This document shows, piece by piece, positions 15,953 through 24,181 of a stretch of 49,302 nucleotides of DNA. The position numbers and the translations under genes were made by a program. Location: assembly GCF_036825875.1 (NCBI RefSeq), contig NZ_DAISXK010000018.1, positions 1 to 49,302 on the forward strand, given 5' to 3'. The first letter of the stretch is position 1. Every line of letters begins with the position of its first letter. Origin of the DNA: Paucihalobacter sp036825875 (GTDB lineage: Bacteria; Bacteroidota; Bacteroidia; Flavobacteriales; Flavobacteriaceae). The notes under the pieces are model-generated. The model was not told the origin of the DNA. It did no database searches and saw nothing but the letters and a program-made list of their open reading frames with translations.

Positions 15953-16405
15953 TTATTTTAACTTGTTTAATAATTTATTTAAAGTAATTAATTCTTCTGT
16001 ACTGAGGGATGCTGTAATTAATTCTTCAGCATTATTGATGATAGGGTCGATTTCTTTTAAAATGTTAAAACCATTTTCAGTAATAAAAATTTCTACTTTT
16101 CTTCGGTTTTTTTCACAAGTAAAGCGTTCAACATATTTTTTAATTATCAATTTATCGACCAATCTTGTCGTGTTACTCATTTTATTTATCATACGGTCTT
16201 GAATATCCTGTAAATTGATTGGATTTCCTTGTTGACCTCTCAAAATTCGCAATACATTAAATTGTTCTATCGATAAATCATATGGTTTTAATGTATTTAA
16301 TAAATTCTCTTTAATTATTGAATTAGAATGAAATACGTTTAACACCGTTTTTCGTGATAACGGCATCATCTTTTTAGTTTTTAGTATATCTTCTAATTCT
16401 TTCAT
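15953..16405 (-). CDS. MarR-family transcriptional regulator
   Basis: A protein of 150 residues from the ATG at 16405. It contains a winged helix-turn-helix (about 40-110) with LSIEQFNVLRILRGQQGNPI, then DRMINKMSNTTRLVDKLIIK as the recognition part and a wing rich in basic residues (TCEKNRRKVEIFIT). An in-frame ATG at 16426 would place the start inside the operator palindrome and the -7 element, so 16405 is preferred. It is the first gene of a two-gene operon with yceI and probably represses itself. The inducer is not evident; there is no obvious peroxide-sensing N-terminal Cys. Confidence 0.92.
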   Translation of the reverse strand: MKELEDILKTKKMMPLSRKTVLNVFHSNSIIKENLLNTLKPYDLSIEQFNVLRILRGQQGNPINLQDIQDRMINKMSNTTRLVDKLIIKKYVERFTCEKNRRKVEIFITENGFNILKEIDPIINNAEELITASLSTEELITLNKLLNKLK

Positions 16406-16414
16406 GTACAACAA

Positions 16415-16426
16415 TTGTATATACAA
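16415..16426 (-). promoter_or_regulatory. Palindromic MarR operator overlapping the -7 element
   Basis: TTGTATATACAA (16415-16426) is a perfect 12-bp palindrome ten bases before the marR start. It overlaps TACATTTG (16424-16431 on the minus strand), which fits the TAnnTTTG -7 box. A repressor bound here would block transcription start, as expected for MarR autoregulation. The -33 box is not clear. Confidence 0.7.
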
Positions 16427-16569
16427 ATGTATTAAAATATTTAAGACTTTAAATAATTGAGACTATAATTTTTTGTTAAACTTTAAATAGAGTGGTAAGG
16501 AGACTGTAATTTTATAACCATAATAAATTGTAAATTAAAGCCCTTACTGATCTAATCTTTTGTGTATTC

Positions 16570-17076
16570 ATGAAAAACTTAATTCTTTTAATCTTATTTG
16601 TTTTTTACGGTTGTAACGACCAGAAAACGATAGCACAGGAGTATAAACCGCAGGAATTAACGATTGTTGATTTTGAAGAACTAAAACCCTATTTAAATAA
16701 AAACGAAGACAAAACATACATCATCAATTTTTGGGCAACTTGGTGTGCACCTTGTGTCAAGGAATTACCTTATTTTGAAGACATCACTAAAACGTATAAT
16801 ACAAATCAAGTAGAAGTAATTTTAGTAAGCTTAGATTTCCCAAAACAATTTGAATCTAAGTTGAAGCCTTTTATCGTATCGAAGAAAATCCAATCTCGAG
16901 TCATTGCCTTAAACGATATGGATATGAACACTTGGATTCCCCAGGTAGATGAAAGCTGGTCTGGCGCCATTCCTGCCACCATTATATACAACAAGACAAA
17001 ACGCAAGTTTTACGAGAAATCATTTACTGAGAGAGAACTACAAAACGAGTTGCAACAATTTTTAAACCAGAAATAA
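16570..17076 (+). CDS. TlpA-like thiol-disulfide oxidoreductase (lipoprotein)
   Basis: A 168-residue thioredoxin-fold protein. The N-terminus is hydrophobic with a probable lipobox FYGC (Cys 15), so it is likely membrane-anchored in the periplasm. The active site is WCAPC at 58-62 within IINFWATWCAPCVKELPYF. A Pro in GAIPATIIYN (about 133-138) fits the cis-Pro position. It is the first gene of a run of five redox and sulfur-transfer genes ending in a DsbD-like protein, which could keep its cysteines reduced. The substrate is unknown. Confidence 0.9.
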   Translation: MKNLILLILFVFYGCNDQKTIAQEYKPQELTIVDFEELKPYLNKNEDKTYIINFWATWCAPCVKELPYFEDITKTYNTNQVEVILVSLDFPKQFESKLKPFIVSKKIQSRVIALNDMDMNTWIPQVDESWSGAIPATIIYNKTKRKFYEKSFTERELQNELQQFLNQK

Positions 17077-17107
17077 ATAGAAAATTTTAAACTTAAATAC
17101 ATAACAA

Positions 17108-17719
17108 ATGAAAACAATTAAAACTTTTTTGATGGTTATTGGTATTTTGGCCGGACTGTCATTCACGAGTATGAGCAATAATCCAGGTTATGATATCGGC
17201 GATATCGCAACCAATTTTAATCTTGAAAATATTGATGGTAGTATGGTGTCTTTATCTGATTACAAGGATGCCAAAGGATTTATTGTGATTTTCACTTGCA
17301 ACACCTGTCCTTATGCAGTAGCTTACGAAGACAGAATTGTAGCCTTAGATAAAAAGTACGCATCCAAAGGTTACCCAGTTATAGCCATCATGCCAAACAA
17401 TACTACGGTAAAACCCGAAGATGATATGGATCATATGAGAGCCAGAGCAAAAGCCAAAGGTTTTACGTTTCCTTACTTAATGGATGAAGGTCAAAAAATT
17501 TATCCTCAGTATGGAGCAACTAAAACGCCACACGTATATATATTACAAAAAACACAAAAAGGTAATGAAGTAAGATACATCGGTGCGATAGATGATAACT
17601 ATCAAGATGCTAAAGCCGTAAATGTTAAATATGTAGAAGATGCTATAGATGCACTATTAGCAGGAAAAGAAATAAAGGAAACTAAAACAAGAGCTATTGG
17701 TTGTACTATTAAAGTATAA
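17108..17719 (+). CDS. Exported thioredoxin-fold redoxin with CNTC active site
   Basis: A 203-residue protein with an N-terminal signal sequence (about 1-22, MKTIKTFLMVIGILAGLSF) and an AhpC/TSA-like redoxin domain. The active-site motif is CNTC at 64-67 in IFTCNTCPYAVAYEDR, followed by PVIAIMPNN and an ATKTPHVYIL cis-Pro segment. This subfamily, common in Bacteroidota, is annotated as thioredoxin-family or redoxin. It lies 31 bases after the TlpA-like gene and ends in an intrinsic terminator. Confidence 0.88.
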   Translation: MKTIKTFLMVIGILAGLSFTSMSNNPGYDIGDIATNFNLENIDGSMVSLSDYKDAKGFIVIFTCNTCPYAVAYEDRIVALDKKYASKGYPVIAIMPNNTTVKPEDDMDHMRARAKAKGFTFPYLMDEGQKIYPQYGATKTPHVYILQKTQKGNEVRYIGAIDDNYQDAKAVNVKYVEDAIDALLAGKEIKETKTRAIGCTIKV

Positions 17720-17739
17720 GCTAAATAGTTGATAAACCT

Positions 17740-17770
17740 AAGCCCAAGATGTAAGGTCTTGGGTTTTTTT
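17740..17770 (+). terminator. Terminator after the redoxin gene
   Basis: CCCAAGA (17743-17749) and TCTTGGG (17757-17763) form a 7-bp stem extended by AA/TT pairs, followed by seven T. Confidence 0.85.
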
Positions 17771-17794
17771 ACGCCTAAATGTTAAAAAAAACCT

Positions 17795-17802
17795 TAATTT
17801 TG
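17795..17802 (+). promoter_or_regulatory. Putative -7 element for the rhodanese pair
   Basis: TAATTTTG matches TAnnTTTG and lies 20 bases before the rhodanese start codon at 17822. No clear -33 box is visible, so this is tentative. Confidence 0.35.
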
Positions 17803-17821
17803 TTTAAATTTTGAAATTATT

Positions 17822-18136
17822 ATGGCAGATTTATCACAAGAAGATTGGGCAAAGCAATTAGAAAGTAACAATAATGCTGTTATTTTAGACGTTAGGACTC
17901 AAGACGAAGTAGACCAAGGAATTATCCCAAATGCCATACATATGGATATACACAATGGTCAAGGTTTTATTGACGAACTCGAAACCTTGGATAAAGAAAA
18001 AACGTATTATGTGTACTGCAGATCTGGTGCCAGAAGTGCCCAAGCTTGCACCATCATGGAACAGATTGGTTTCAACAAGGCTTATAATTTGTTAGGCGGT
18101 ATTATGAATTGGCAAGGAGAGATATCATCAATCTAA
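17822..18136 (+). CDS. Rhodanese-like sulfurtransferase (cytoplasmic)
   Basis: A 104-residue single rhodanese domain without a signal peptide. The substrate loop is YCRSGARSA with the catalytic Cys at 66; the conserved DVRTQDEVDQGIIPNA and LLGGIMNWQGE segments are present. Such proteins carry sulfane sulfur as a persulfide. The next gene encodes a second rhodanese that is exported, so the pair covers both sides of the membrane. Confidence 0.93.
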   Translation: MADLSQEDWAKQLESNNNAVILDVRTQDEVDQGIIPNAIHMDIHNGQGFIDELETLDKEKTYYVYCRSGARSAQACTIMEQIGFNKAYNLLGGIMNWQGEISSI

Positions 18137-18148
18137 TATAAAATCATC

Positions 18149-18550
18149 ATGCAAAAAATCAATCAAATCATTTTATTGTTTTCGACAATGCTCATCTTCA
18201 ACAGTTGTCTAAACCAGCAAAAAGGCGACATACAACTTGTTAGTCCGGAAGAAATGCAAGAGCTTCAAAAGGATAGATCCGTTCAGATGGTTGATGTAAG
18301 GTCAGCAGAAGCACACGCTATAGAATCGATACCCAATTCACAAAATATCGATTTTAATTCTCCCAATTTTGATGAAGAAGTCTCAAAACTAGACAAAAAT
18401 AAGCCGGTTTTATTGTACTGTGGTTCCGGTGGTACCAGCGCTAAATGTTCTGCTAAATTAAAAGATGCGGGATTCAAAAAAATATACGAATTAGAAGGTG
18501 GTATCTCACGCTGGAAGTACGAGGGATTTGATTTAGAAACTAAATCCTAG
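18149..18550 (+). CDS. Rhodanese-like lipoprotein
   Basis: A 133-residue protein with a lipoprotein signal (lipobox FNSC, Cys 20), followed by a rhodanese domain with DVRSAEAHAIESIPNS and active-site loop CGSGGTSA (Cys 91). It ends in LEGGISRWKYEG, the usual last helix. It should be membrane-anchored on the periplasmic side. It follows the cytoplasmic rhodanese after 12 bases. The next gene is DsbD-like, so persulfide or disulfide exchange across the membrane is a plausible shared theme. Confidence 0.9.
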   Translation: MQKINQIILLFSTMLIFNSCLNQQKGDIQLVSPEEMQELQKDRSVQMVDVRSAEAHAIESIPNSQNIDFNSPNFDEEVSKLDKNKPVLLYCGSGGTSAKCSAKLKDAGFKKIYELEGGISRWKYEGFDLETKS

Positions 18551-18600
18551 TGAAACAGAAGCCATCAAGTTAAAACTATTTCATATTTTAGGAAATCTTT

Positions 18601-18632
18601 AGAACTTGTTTAGATAGCAAGTTCTATTTTTG
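18601..18632 (+). terminator. Hairpin after the rhodanese pair, overlapping a -7-like box
   Basis: AGAACTTG (18601-18608) and CAAGTTCT (18618-18625) form an 8-bp stem, followed by ATTTTT. TATTTTTG (18625-18632), which fits TAnnTTTG, overlaps the end of the terminator and could serve dsbD. Confidence 0.7.
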
Positions 18633-18665
18633 ATTAAAACAGAAAGCCTCCTTAAGTTATCACAA

Positions 18666-21083
18666 ATGAAACTACCTCAGCTATTTATAGTATTCCTGAT
18701 TTTTATTGTTAGTCCATTAAATGCCCAAATTTTAGAACCAGTAAAATGGACGACTTCAGTAGAAAAAATTTCAGATACCGAATACTACCTTATTTCATCA
18801 GCCACGATTGAAAAAGGCTGGCATTTGTATTCTCAAAATGTGCCTGATGGCGGACCTATTCCAACCTATTTCACTTACACTGAAAATGAATACTCCCTTG
18901 TCGGTAAAACGGAAGAGCCTGAAGGAGAAACTATAGATGATCCTATTTTTAATATGCGCATCACTTATTTTTCTAACAAAGCTGAATTTAAACAACGCGT
19001 CAAAATCAACAATCCAGCCTTAGAATCAATTTCTGCCCAAGTTGAATTTATGGTTTGCGATGATGAAAGATGTTTGCCTCCAGACTCCGAAATATTGATT
19101 TTTATTTTAAATCAAACTTCCCTTACAAACGAAAACAATTCACTTTTTGGCGGTAATAATCTTAATCAAAACAATATTTTAGAGCCTGTTAAATGGTCAG
19201 CTTCAGCCCAGAAAATTTCTGAAAATAGTTACAACATTGTATTGAATGCGAGTATAGAAGAGGCTTGGCACTTGTATTCGCAACATATTACCGAGGGTCC
19301 ATTACCAACGGGCTTCACCTTTCTAGATACCGATACTAATTACGTTCTAGAAGGAGAAACGTTAGAGCCAGATGCAGATCCCGTTTTTGATGACGTGTTT
19401 GCAGTTAATGTTAAATATTTTAGCAATGATGCCCAGTTCGTTCAGTCGGTTTCACTTTTAAATTCAGATTTAGAAAGTATTACAGTTGAAATATTTTACA
19501 TGACTTGTAATGATGAAAAATGCATAACGGGCGATGATATTATTATCATACCTTTAAAAGAAGGATTTGTAGCCACTGCAGTTGGAAGTGCTAATATCGA
19601 CGACAGGAGCAAAGCGCTTTCCGAGGCCTTAAATTTAAATATTACTGGTTGGGATACCTTTAAACCACAAGACGTCAAACAAGAAAGTGGTTTTATGATT
19701 TTTGTTTTTGGCTTTATCGGTGGTTTAATTGCTTTATTAACGCCCTGTGTATTTCCAATGATTCCGCTAACAGTTTCATTTTTTACCAAAAGCGCATCCG
19801 ATCCTAAAAAAGGACTTGTGAATTCTGTTCTGTATGGCTTTTTTATTTTCCTGATTTATGTTTTGTTGAGTTTGCCATTCCATTTATTAGATTCTTTAGA
19901 TCCTGAAATTTTGAATAATATTTCAACCAATGTTACTCTAAATATAATTTTCTTTGTCATTTTTCTCGTTTTTGCGTTCTCATTTTTTGGCTATTACGAA
20001 TTAACTTTACCAGCTTCGTGGAGTAATGCCCTAGATAGTAAAGCCAACAAAGTTGGTGGCGTAATTGGGATATTTTTCATGGCACTTACACTTGCAATCG
20101 TTTCATTTTCTTGTACGGGACCAATTTTAGGTTCACTTTTGGGAAGTTCATTAACAGCCGATGGTGGTGCTACACAATTAAGTTTAGGCATGAGTGGTTT
20201 TGGTTTGGCCTTGGCATTACCGTTTACCTTATTTGCTATGTTCCCAAAATGGCTTAATTCCTTACCAAAATCGGGTGGATGGTTAAATACGGTAAAGGTA
20301 GTATTAGGTTTTATAGAATTAGCACTTGCCCTAAAATTCCTTTCCAATGCCGATTTGGTGGAAAATTGGGGCTTCCTAAAACGTGAACTTTTTATCGGTT
20401 TATGGATTTTGATAGGTATAGGGTTGGTTTTATATTTATTTGGAAAAATAAAGTTCCCACACGATGGACCTTTACAAAAAATAAGCAAAGGTCGTATGGC
20501 TGTCGGTATTTTAACCTTGGCATTTGTGGTGTATCTCATTCCTGGCTTGAGTAATACCAAAGCTGCAAATCTTGAATTATTAAGTGGATTCCCGCCACCA
20601 TTATTTTACAGTTATTACGACAAAGAATCCGATTGTCCATTAGGTTTGGAATGTTATAAAGATTTGGACAAAGGCGTAGCTGTGGCCAAAGCAGCTAACA
20701 AACCAATTATGATTGACTTTACAGGATGGGCTTGTGTGAATTGCCGAAAAATGGAAGAGCAAGTTTGGAGCACCTCGGATGTTTACAAAATTCTAAATGA
20801 AGAATACATTATTATTTCACTTTACATAGATGACCGACGCGACCTAGAACCAGAGGAGCAATTTGATTATTTAAAAGCAAATGGCAAAGTGAAAACCATC
20901 AAAAGTATTGGTGACAAATGGGCAACCTTGCAGACTATCAACTTTCAAAATAATTCGCAACCGTTTTATGTGTTGGTAAATTCAGATATGGAATTGCTAA
21001 ATGAAACAACGGCCTATACACCAAATGCGTCAACCTATTTAGATTGGTTAAAAGTTGGTTTGGAAAATTTTAAAAACAATTAA
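18666..21083 (+). CDS. dsbD: DsbD-like thiol:disulfide interchange protein with duplicated N-terminal domain
   Basis: An 805-residue protein that moves electrons from cytoplasmic thioredoxin to periplasmic thiol proteins. The order is: signal peptide 1-20; N-terminal DsbD-alpha-like domain (about 22-165, ending in CDDERC); a second copy (about 171-310, ending in CNDEKC), both opening with ILEPVKW; a multi-helix membrane domain with the key Cys in LLTPCVFPMIP and SFSCTGPILG; and a C-terminal thioredoxin domain with WACVNC. The ATG at 18666 gives a clean signal peptide; an upstream in-frame ATG at 18630 lies in the terminator tail. The stop shares bases TTAA with the convergent nitroreductase stop. 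Confidence 0.93.
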   Translation: MKLPQLFIVFLIFIVSPLNAQILEPVKWTTSVEKISDTEYYLISSATIEKGWHLYSQNVPDGGPIPTYFTYTENEYSLVGKTEEPEGETIDDPIFNMRITYFSNKAEFKQRVKINNPALESISAQVEFMVCDDERCLPPDSEILIFILNQTSLTNENNSLFGGNNLNQNNILEPVKWSASAQKISENSYNIVLNASIEEAWHLYSQHITEGPLPTGFTFLDTDTNYVLEGETLEPDADPVFDDVFAVNVKYFSNDAQFVQSVSLLNSDLESITVEIFYMTCNDEKCITGDDIIIIPLKEGFVATAVGSANIDDRSKALSEALNLNITGWDTFKPQDVKQESGFMIFVFGFIGGLIALLTPCVFPMIPLTVSFFTKSASDPKKGLVNSVLYGFFIFLIYVLLSLPFHLLDSLDPEILNNISTNVTLNIIFFVIFLVFAFSFFGYYELTLPASWSNALDSKANKVGGVIGIFFMALTLAIVSFSCTGPILGSLLGSSLTADGGATQLSLGMSGFGLALALPFTLFAMFPKWLNSLPKSGGWLNTVKVVLGFIELALALKFLSNADLVENWGFLKRELFIGLWILIGIGLVLYLFGKIKFPHDGPLQKISKGRMAVGILTLAFVVYLIPGLSNTKAANLELLSGFPPPLFYSYYDKESDCPLGLECYKDLDKGVAVAKAANKPIMIDFTGWACVNCRKMEEQVWSTSDVYKILNEEYIIISLYIDDRRDLEPEEQFDYLKANGKVKTIKSIGDKWATLQTINFQNNSQPFYVLVNSDMELLNETTAYTPNASTYLDWLKVGLENFKNN

Positions 21084-21808
21084 ATTTTGAAGTAAACATC
21101 TTTAAAAGGCACTCTAAATCTTGGCCCGTAAATTCCCGCATCGTCTCGAATGCCACACCCAATAACCATATTGATTTCAGCTCCGAAGGGAAGATTTAAA
21201 ATACGTTTTATCATTAAAGTGTCACTACCTTCCATTGGGCAAGTGTCATAACCAATGGCAGCCATACCCAGCATGAAATTTTCAGCAGCCAAGGCCGCAC
21301 TTTTATGCGCTACGATGCGCATATCACTTAATCTTGTTTGGCGATAAATAGGGCGGAACAATCCAATAATTTGGAAAATTACGTATTTAATAAATCCAAA
21401 TATGCCTAAGAAATCCCAATAAATGGTTGGAATTATTTTCTTGTAATAATTTATGGCTTGCTGTTTTCTTTTTTGAAGTTTCTCTGTTAATTCGGTCTTG
21501 CCAAACGCTGCTTCTAAAAATGAAATATTGGCTTTAGCCCGTTGTTTCCAAAGGTCTTTGCGGGTTACAATGACCAGCATTTGATTAGCAGTTTTTGCTG
21601 CATTTTGATTAAAACAAGCCTTTGAAATTGCCTTTAACTTATCGCTATCGGTTACATGATAAAATTCCCAAAGCTGAAGGTTGCTGCTGTTAGGAGCCAA
21701 AGCTGCATTTTGTATACATTGCTTAACTTTTTCGGTGTCAATATCAATAGATTTGTAAACTCTGGTAGATCGTCGGTAAGCAATGGCATCAGAAACTGAT
21801 TTTTCCAT
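21080..21808 (-). CDS. Nitroreductase-family protein
   Basis: A protein of 242 residues from the ATG at 21808. The nitroreductase FMN-binding Arg-Arg-Ser motif is at the N-terminus (DAIAYRRSTRVYKS), and ALAPNSSNLQLWEFY follows the family pattern. The C-terminal half has AALAAENFMLGMAAIGYDTCPMEG, also typical. A hydrophobic insert near 135-165 (IPTIYWDFLGIFGFIKYVIF) is unusual and may bring it to the membrane. The reaction is an NAD(P)H-dependent flavin reduction of unknown substrate. It converges on dsbD with overlapping stop codons, so there is no room for a terminator between them. Confidence 0.85.
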   Translation of the reverse strand: MEKSVSDAIAYRRSTRVYKSIDIDTEKVKQCIQNAALAPNSSNLQLWEFYHVTDSDKLKAISKACFNQNAAKTANQMLVIVTRKDLWKQRAKANISFLEAAFGKTELTEKLQKRKQQAINYYKKIIPTIYWDFLGIFGFIKYVIFQIIGLFRPIYRQTRLSDMRIVAHKSAALAAENFMLGMAAIGYDTCPMEGSDTLMIKRILNLPFGAEINMVIGCGIRDDAGIYGPRFRVPFKDVYFKI

Positions 21809-21825
21809 AAAAAAAGATATCATTA

Positions 21826-22068
21826 TTAATTAAACAAAAACTTGTAGCAATTTAATCCAGCCAAATATCCTAAACTCAGGATTAACGGATATCCAAAAAA
21901 CAACCAAAGATAATCCCAGAAATTGATAATTTTGAAAGTACCCCAACCTTGAATTGTCAATAATTCCAGAAAATCATACCAAGACTTTAAGCCAATTTTA
22001 CCAATAATTATGTTCGCTATAATGGCGACTATTAAAATACCAAGACCTATAAAGTACAGCTTAAGCAT
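21826..22068 (-). CDS. Small membrane protein, unknown function
   Basis: An 80-residue protein from the ATG at 22068, with a first hydrophobic helix (about 2-22, KLYFIGLGILIVAIIANIII) and a second around 53-75 (YLWLFFGYPLILSLGYLAG). The longer frame starting at 22116 would run into the grpE promoter region, so 22068 is preferred. The gene is 17 bases upstream of the nitroreductase start and probably co-transcribed. I recognise similar small flavobacterial membrane proteins but no function. Confidence 0.65.
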   Translation of the reverse strand: MLKLYFIGLGILIVAIIANIIIGKIGLKSWYDFLELLTIQGWGTFKIINFWDYLWLFFGYPLILSLGYLAGLNCYKFLFN

Positions 22069-22116
22069 GGTGAAAAGATAGCAAATAAAATCAGCTGAAA
22101 AAAATAGCTGTGACAT

Positions 22117-22149
22117 TTTGACATTATATTAATATTGGCAGTACTTTTG
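22117..22149 (+). promoter_or_regulatory. grpE-dnaJ promoter (Bacteroidota type)
   Basis: TTTG (22117-22120) is followed after 21 bases by TACTTTTG (22142-22149), an exact TAnnTTTG match. Transcription would start near 22156, 28 bases before the grpE ATG. No CIRCE-like repeat is visible. Confidence 0.65.
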
Positions 22150-22183
22150 CCTATTAAAACGAGACGATTTAAACCGATCAAAA

Positions 22184-22717
22184 ATGGGTAAAACAAAGCC
22201 AAAAAAAGAAGAAAAAGCAAAAATTTCCGAAGAGAATCAACAGGAAGTAGAAGCGCCAAATAATATAGATATTGAAGCAAAGCTTAATGAAGAATTAGCC
22301 AAAGAAAAGGACAAGTTTATGCGTCTTTTTGCTGAATTTGAAAATTATAAAAAGCGCACTAATAAAGAACGTTTAGAGTTGTTCAAAACTGCAGGTCAAG
22401 ATGTTATTCAATCTTTGCTTCCAGTGTTAGATGATTTTGACCGTGCTTATGCCGAAATTTCCAAAACGGGAGATAATGACTTGCTTAAAGGTGTTGAACT
22501 GATCAAGAATAAATTAAACAATACACTTAAAACAAAAGGTTTAGAGCCCGTTGAATTAAGCGCTGGTGATGATTTTAATGCCGATATACATGAAGCCATA
22601 ACCCAGATACCTGCACCTTCTGAAGATTTAAAAGGTAAAATTGTAGATGTAGTTGAAAAAGGTTATAAACTCGGCGAAAGGGTAATCCGCTTTCCAAAAG
22701 TAGTGATTGGTCAATAG
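22184..22717 (+). CDS. grpE: GrpE nucleotide exchange factor
   Basis: A 177-residue GrpE that releases ADP from DnaK. The charged coiled-coil N-terminus (about 1-60) leads into the dimer helix KDKFMRLFAEFENYKKRTNKE. The C-terminal beta domain has the usual IHEAITQIPAP and VEKGYKLGERVIRFPKVVIG signature. It starts the grpE-dnaJ unit; dnaJ follows after 111 bases. Confidence 0.97.
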   Translation: MGKTKPKKEEKAKISEENQQEVEAPNNIDIEAKLNEELAKEKDKFMRLFAEFENYKKRTNKERLELFKTAGQDVIQSLLPVLDDFDRAYAEISKTGDNDLLKGVELIKNKLNNTLKTKGLEPVELSAGDDFNADIHEAITQIPAPSEDLKGKIVDVVEKGYKLGERVIRFPKVVIGQ

Positions 22718-22828
22718 ATTAAATTTAAAAATTTTCGTAAGAAATTTAAACGATTTCCCAAATCAATAAATCGAACATGTTTATTTAGATATCCCAATCT
22801 TAAAACATAAAACGAATAAGAAAAACAA

Positions 22829-23956
22829 ATGAAGGAAGATTATTATAAAATTCTAGGAATCGATAAAAGTGCGGATGCCACTGCCATTAAAAGGGCATAC
22901 AGAAAAATGGCTCTAAAATATCACCCAGACAAAAACCCTGATGACCACGAAGCTGAAGCTATGTTCAAAAAGGCTGCCGAAGCTTATGAGGTATTGAGCA
23001 ATCCAGACAAAAAAGCACGTTACGATCAATATGGTCATGCAGCTTTTGATGGTGCAGGTGGATTTAGTGGTGGCGGTATGAATATGGATGACATATTTAG
23101 CCAGTTCGGCGATATTTTCGGTGGCGCTTTTAGCGGCGGTGGTGGATTTTCTGGATTCGGCGGTGGATTTGGAGGCGGACAACGTCGTACCAAAGGCGGT
23201 AATTTGAGAATACGCGTAAAGCTTACTTTAGAAGAAATTGCCAATGGTGTTGAGAAAAAATTAAAGGTTAAACGCAAAATACAAGCACCAGGAACTACCT
23301 ATAAAACTTGTGGAACTTGTAATGGTACAGGTCAAATTACAAGAATTACCAATACTATTTTGGGACGGATGCAAACTGCTTCGCCATGCACAACTTGCGG
23401 TGGATCTGGTCAAACCATTGACAAGAAACCTGCAGATGCGGATGCATTAGGATTGGTTTTTTCTGAAGAAACAGTTGCAGTTAAAATTCCAGCAGGTGTT
23501 GTTGACGGAATGCAACTCAAGGTAAATGGTAAAGGAAATGCCGCCCCAGGAAATAATGGTATTGCAGGAGATTTATTAGTGGTTATTCAGGAGGATGAAC
23601 ATCCAACTTTAAAACGCGAAGGCGATAATTTACATCACGATTTATATGTAAGTTTACCCGATGCAATTTTAGGAACCTCTAAAGAAATTGACACTGTTTC
23701 AGGTAAAGTTCGTATCAAAATTGAGCCAGGTGTGCAGTCAGGAAAAATTTTGAGATTAAGAGGTAAAGGCATCAGTAGTATCAATAGCTACGGAAAGGGA
23801 GATTTATTGGTTCATGTAAACGTTTGGACACCAAAGACCTTAAGCAAGAAACAACGTGAATTTTTTGAAGAAATGCAAAATGACGAGCATTTTCAACCCA
23901 AGCCAGATAATACCGATAAATCCTTTTTTGAAAAAGTAAAAGATATGTTTTCCTAA
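22829..23956 (+). CDS. dnaJ: Chaperone DnaJ (reduced zinc finger)
   Basis: A 375-residue DnaJ. The J domain (1-70) has the HPD motif at 32-34; then comes a Gly/Phe-rich linker (about 75-118) and C-terminal substrate-binding domains. Only two CxxCxGxG motifs are present, CGTCNGTG (161-168) and CTTCGGSG (187-194), where classical DnaJ has four. Thus only one zinc centre can form. I believe this reduction is shared by flavobacterial DnaJ, so it is a lineage trait and not damage. It stimulates DnaK ATPase and delivers clients. Confidence 0.96.
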   Translation: MKEDYYKILGIDKSADATAIKRAYRKMALKYHPDKNPDDHEAEAMFKKAAEAYEVLSNPDKKARYDQYGHAAFDGAGGFSGGGMNMDDIFSQFGDIFGGAFSGGGGFSGFGGGFGGGQRRTKGGNLRIRVKLTLEEIANGVEKKLKVKRKIQAPGTTYKTCGTCNGTGQITRITNTILGRMQTASPCTTCGGSGQTIDKKPADADALGLVFSEETVAVKIPAGVVDGMQLKVNGKGNAAPGNNGIAGDLLVVIQEDEHPTLKREGDNLHHDLYVSLPDAILGTSKEIDTVSGKVRIKIEPGVQSGKILRLRGKGISSINSYGKGDLLVHVNVWTPKTLSKKQREFFEEMQNDEHFQPKPDNTDKSFFEKVKDMFS

Positions 23957-23981
23957 AACCTTCTTATTTATTAAAAAATAG

Positions 23982-23989
23982 TATATTTG
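23982..23989 (+). promoter_or_regulatory. Isolated -7-like element downstream of dnaJ
   Basis: TATATTTG fits TAnnTTTG, 25 bases after the dnaJ stop. No good -33 box. Together with the terminator at 24042-24077 it would bound a transcript of about 80 bases. Confidence 0.3.
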
Positions 23990-24041
23990 TACTATCGCTA
24001 ATTTAATTAGTGGTAATTTTTCTTTTTCATAGCAATTTTTT

Positions 24042-24077
24042 CCCATCCTTATTAACGTAAGGGTGGGTTTTGTTTTT
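24042..24077 (+). terminator. Terminator after dnaJ
   Basis: CCCATCCTT (24042-24050) pairs with AAGGGTGGG (24059-24067), one G-T wobble, 8-base loop, followed by TTTTGTTTTT. Confidence 0.85.
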
Positions 24078-24181
24078 ATGCACTTTTTAAATTGATTAAC
24101 TTTTAAATTTTCGTCAGGTTAAGTGAGTAACAATTAATATATTTACAAGACTTATATATTACAATTAATTCAACTTTATAT

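Noticed and set aside
21080..21083. Frameshift or fusion between dsbD and the nitroreductase gene
   Set aside because: They are convergent genes whose stop codons share the TTAA; both frames are complete.
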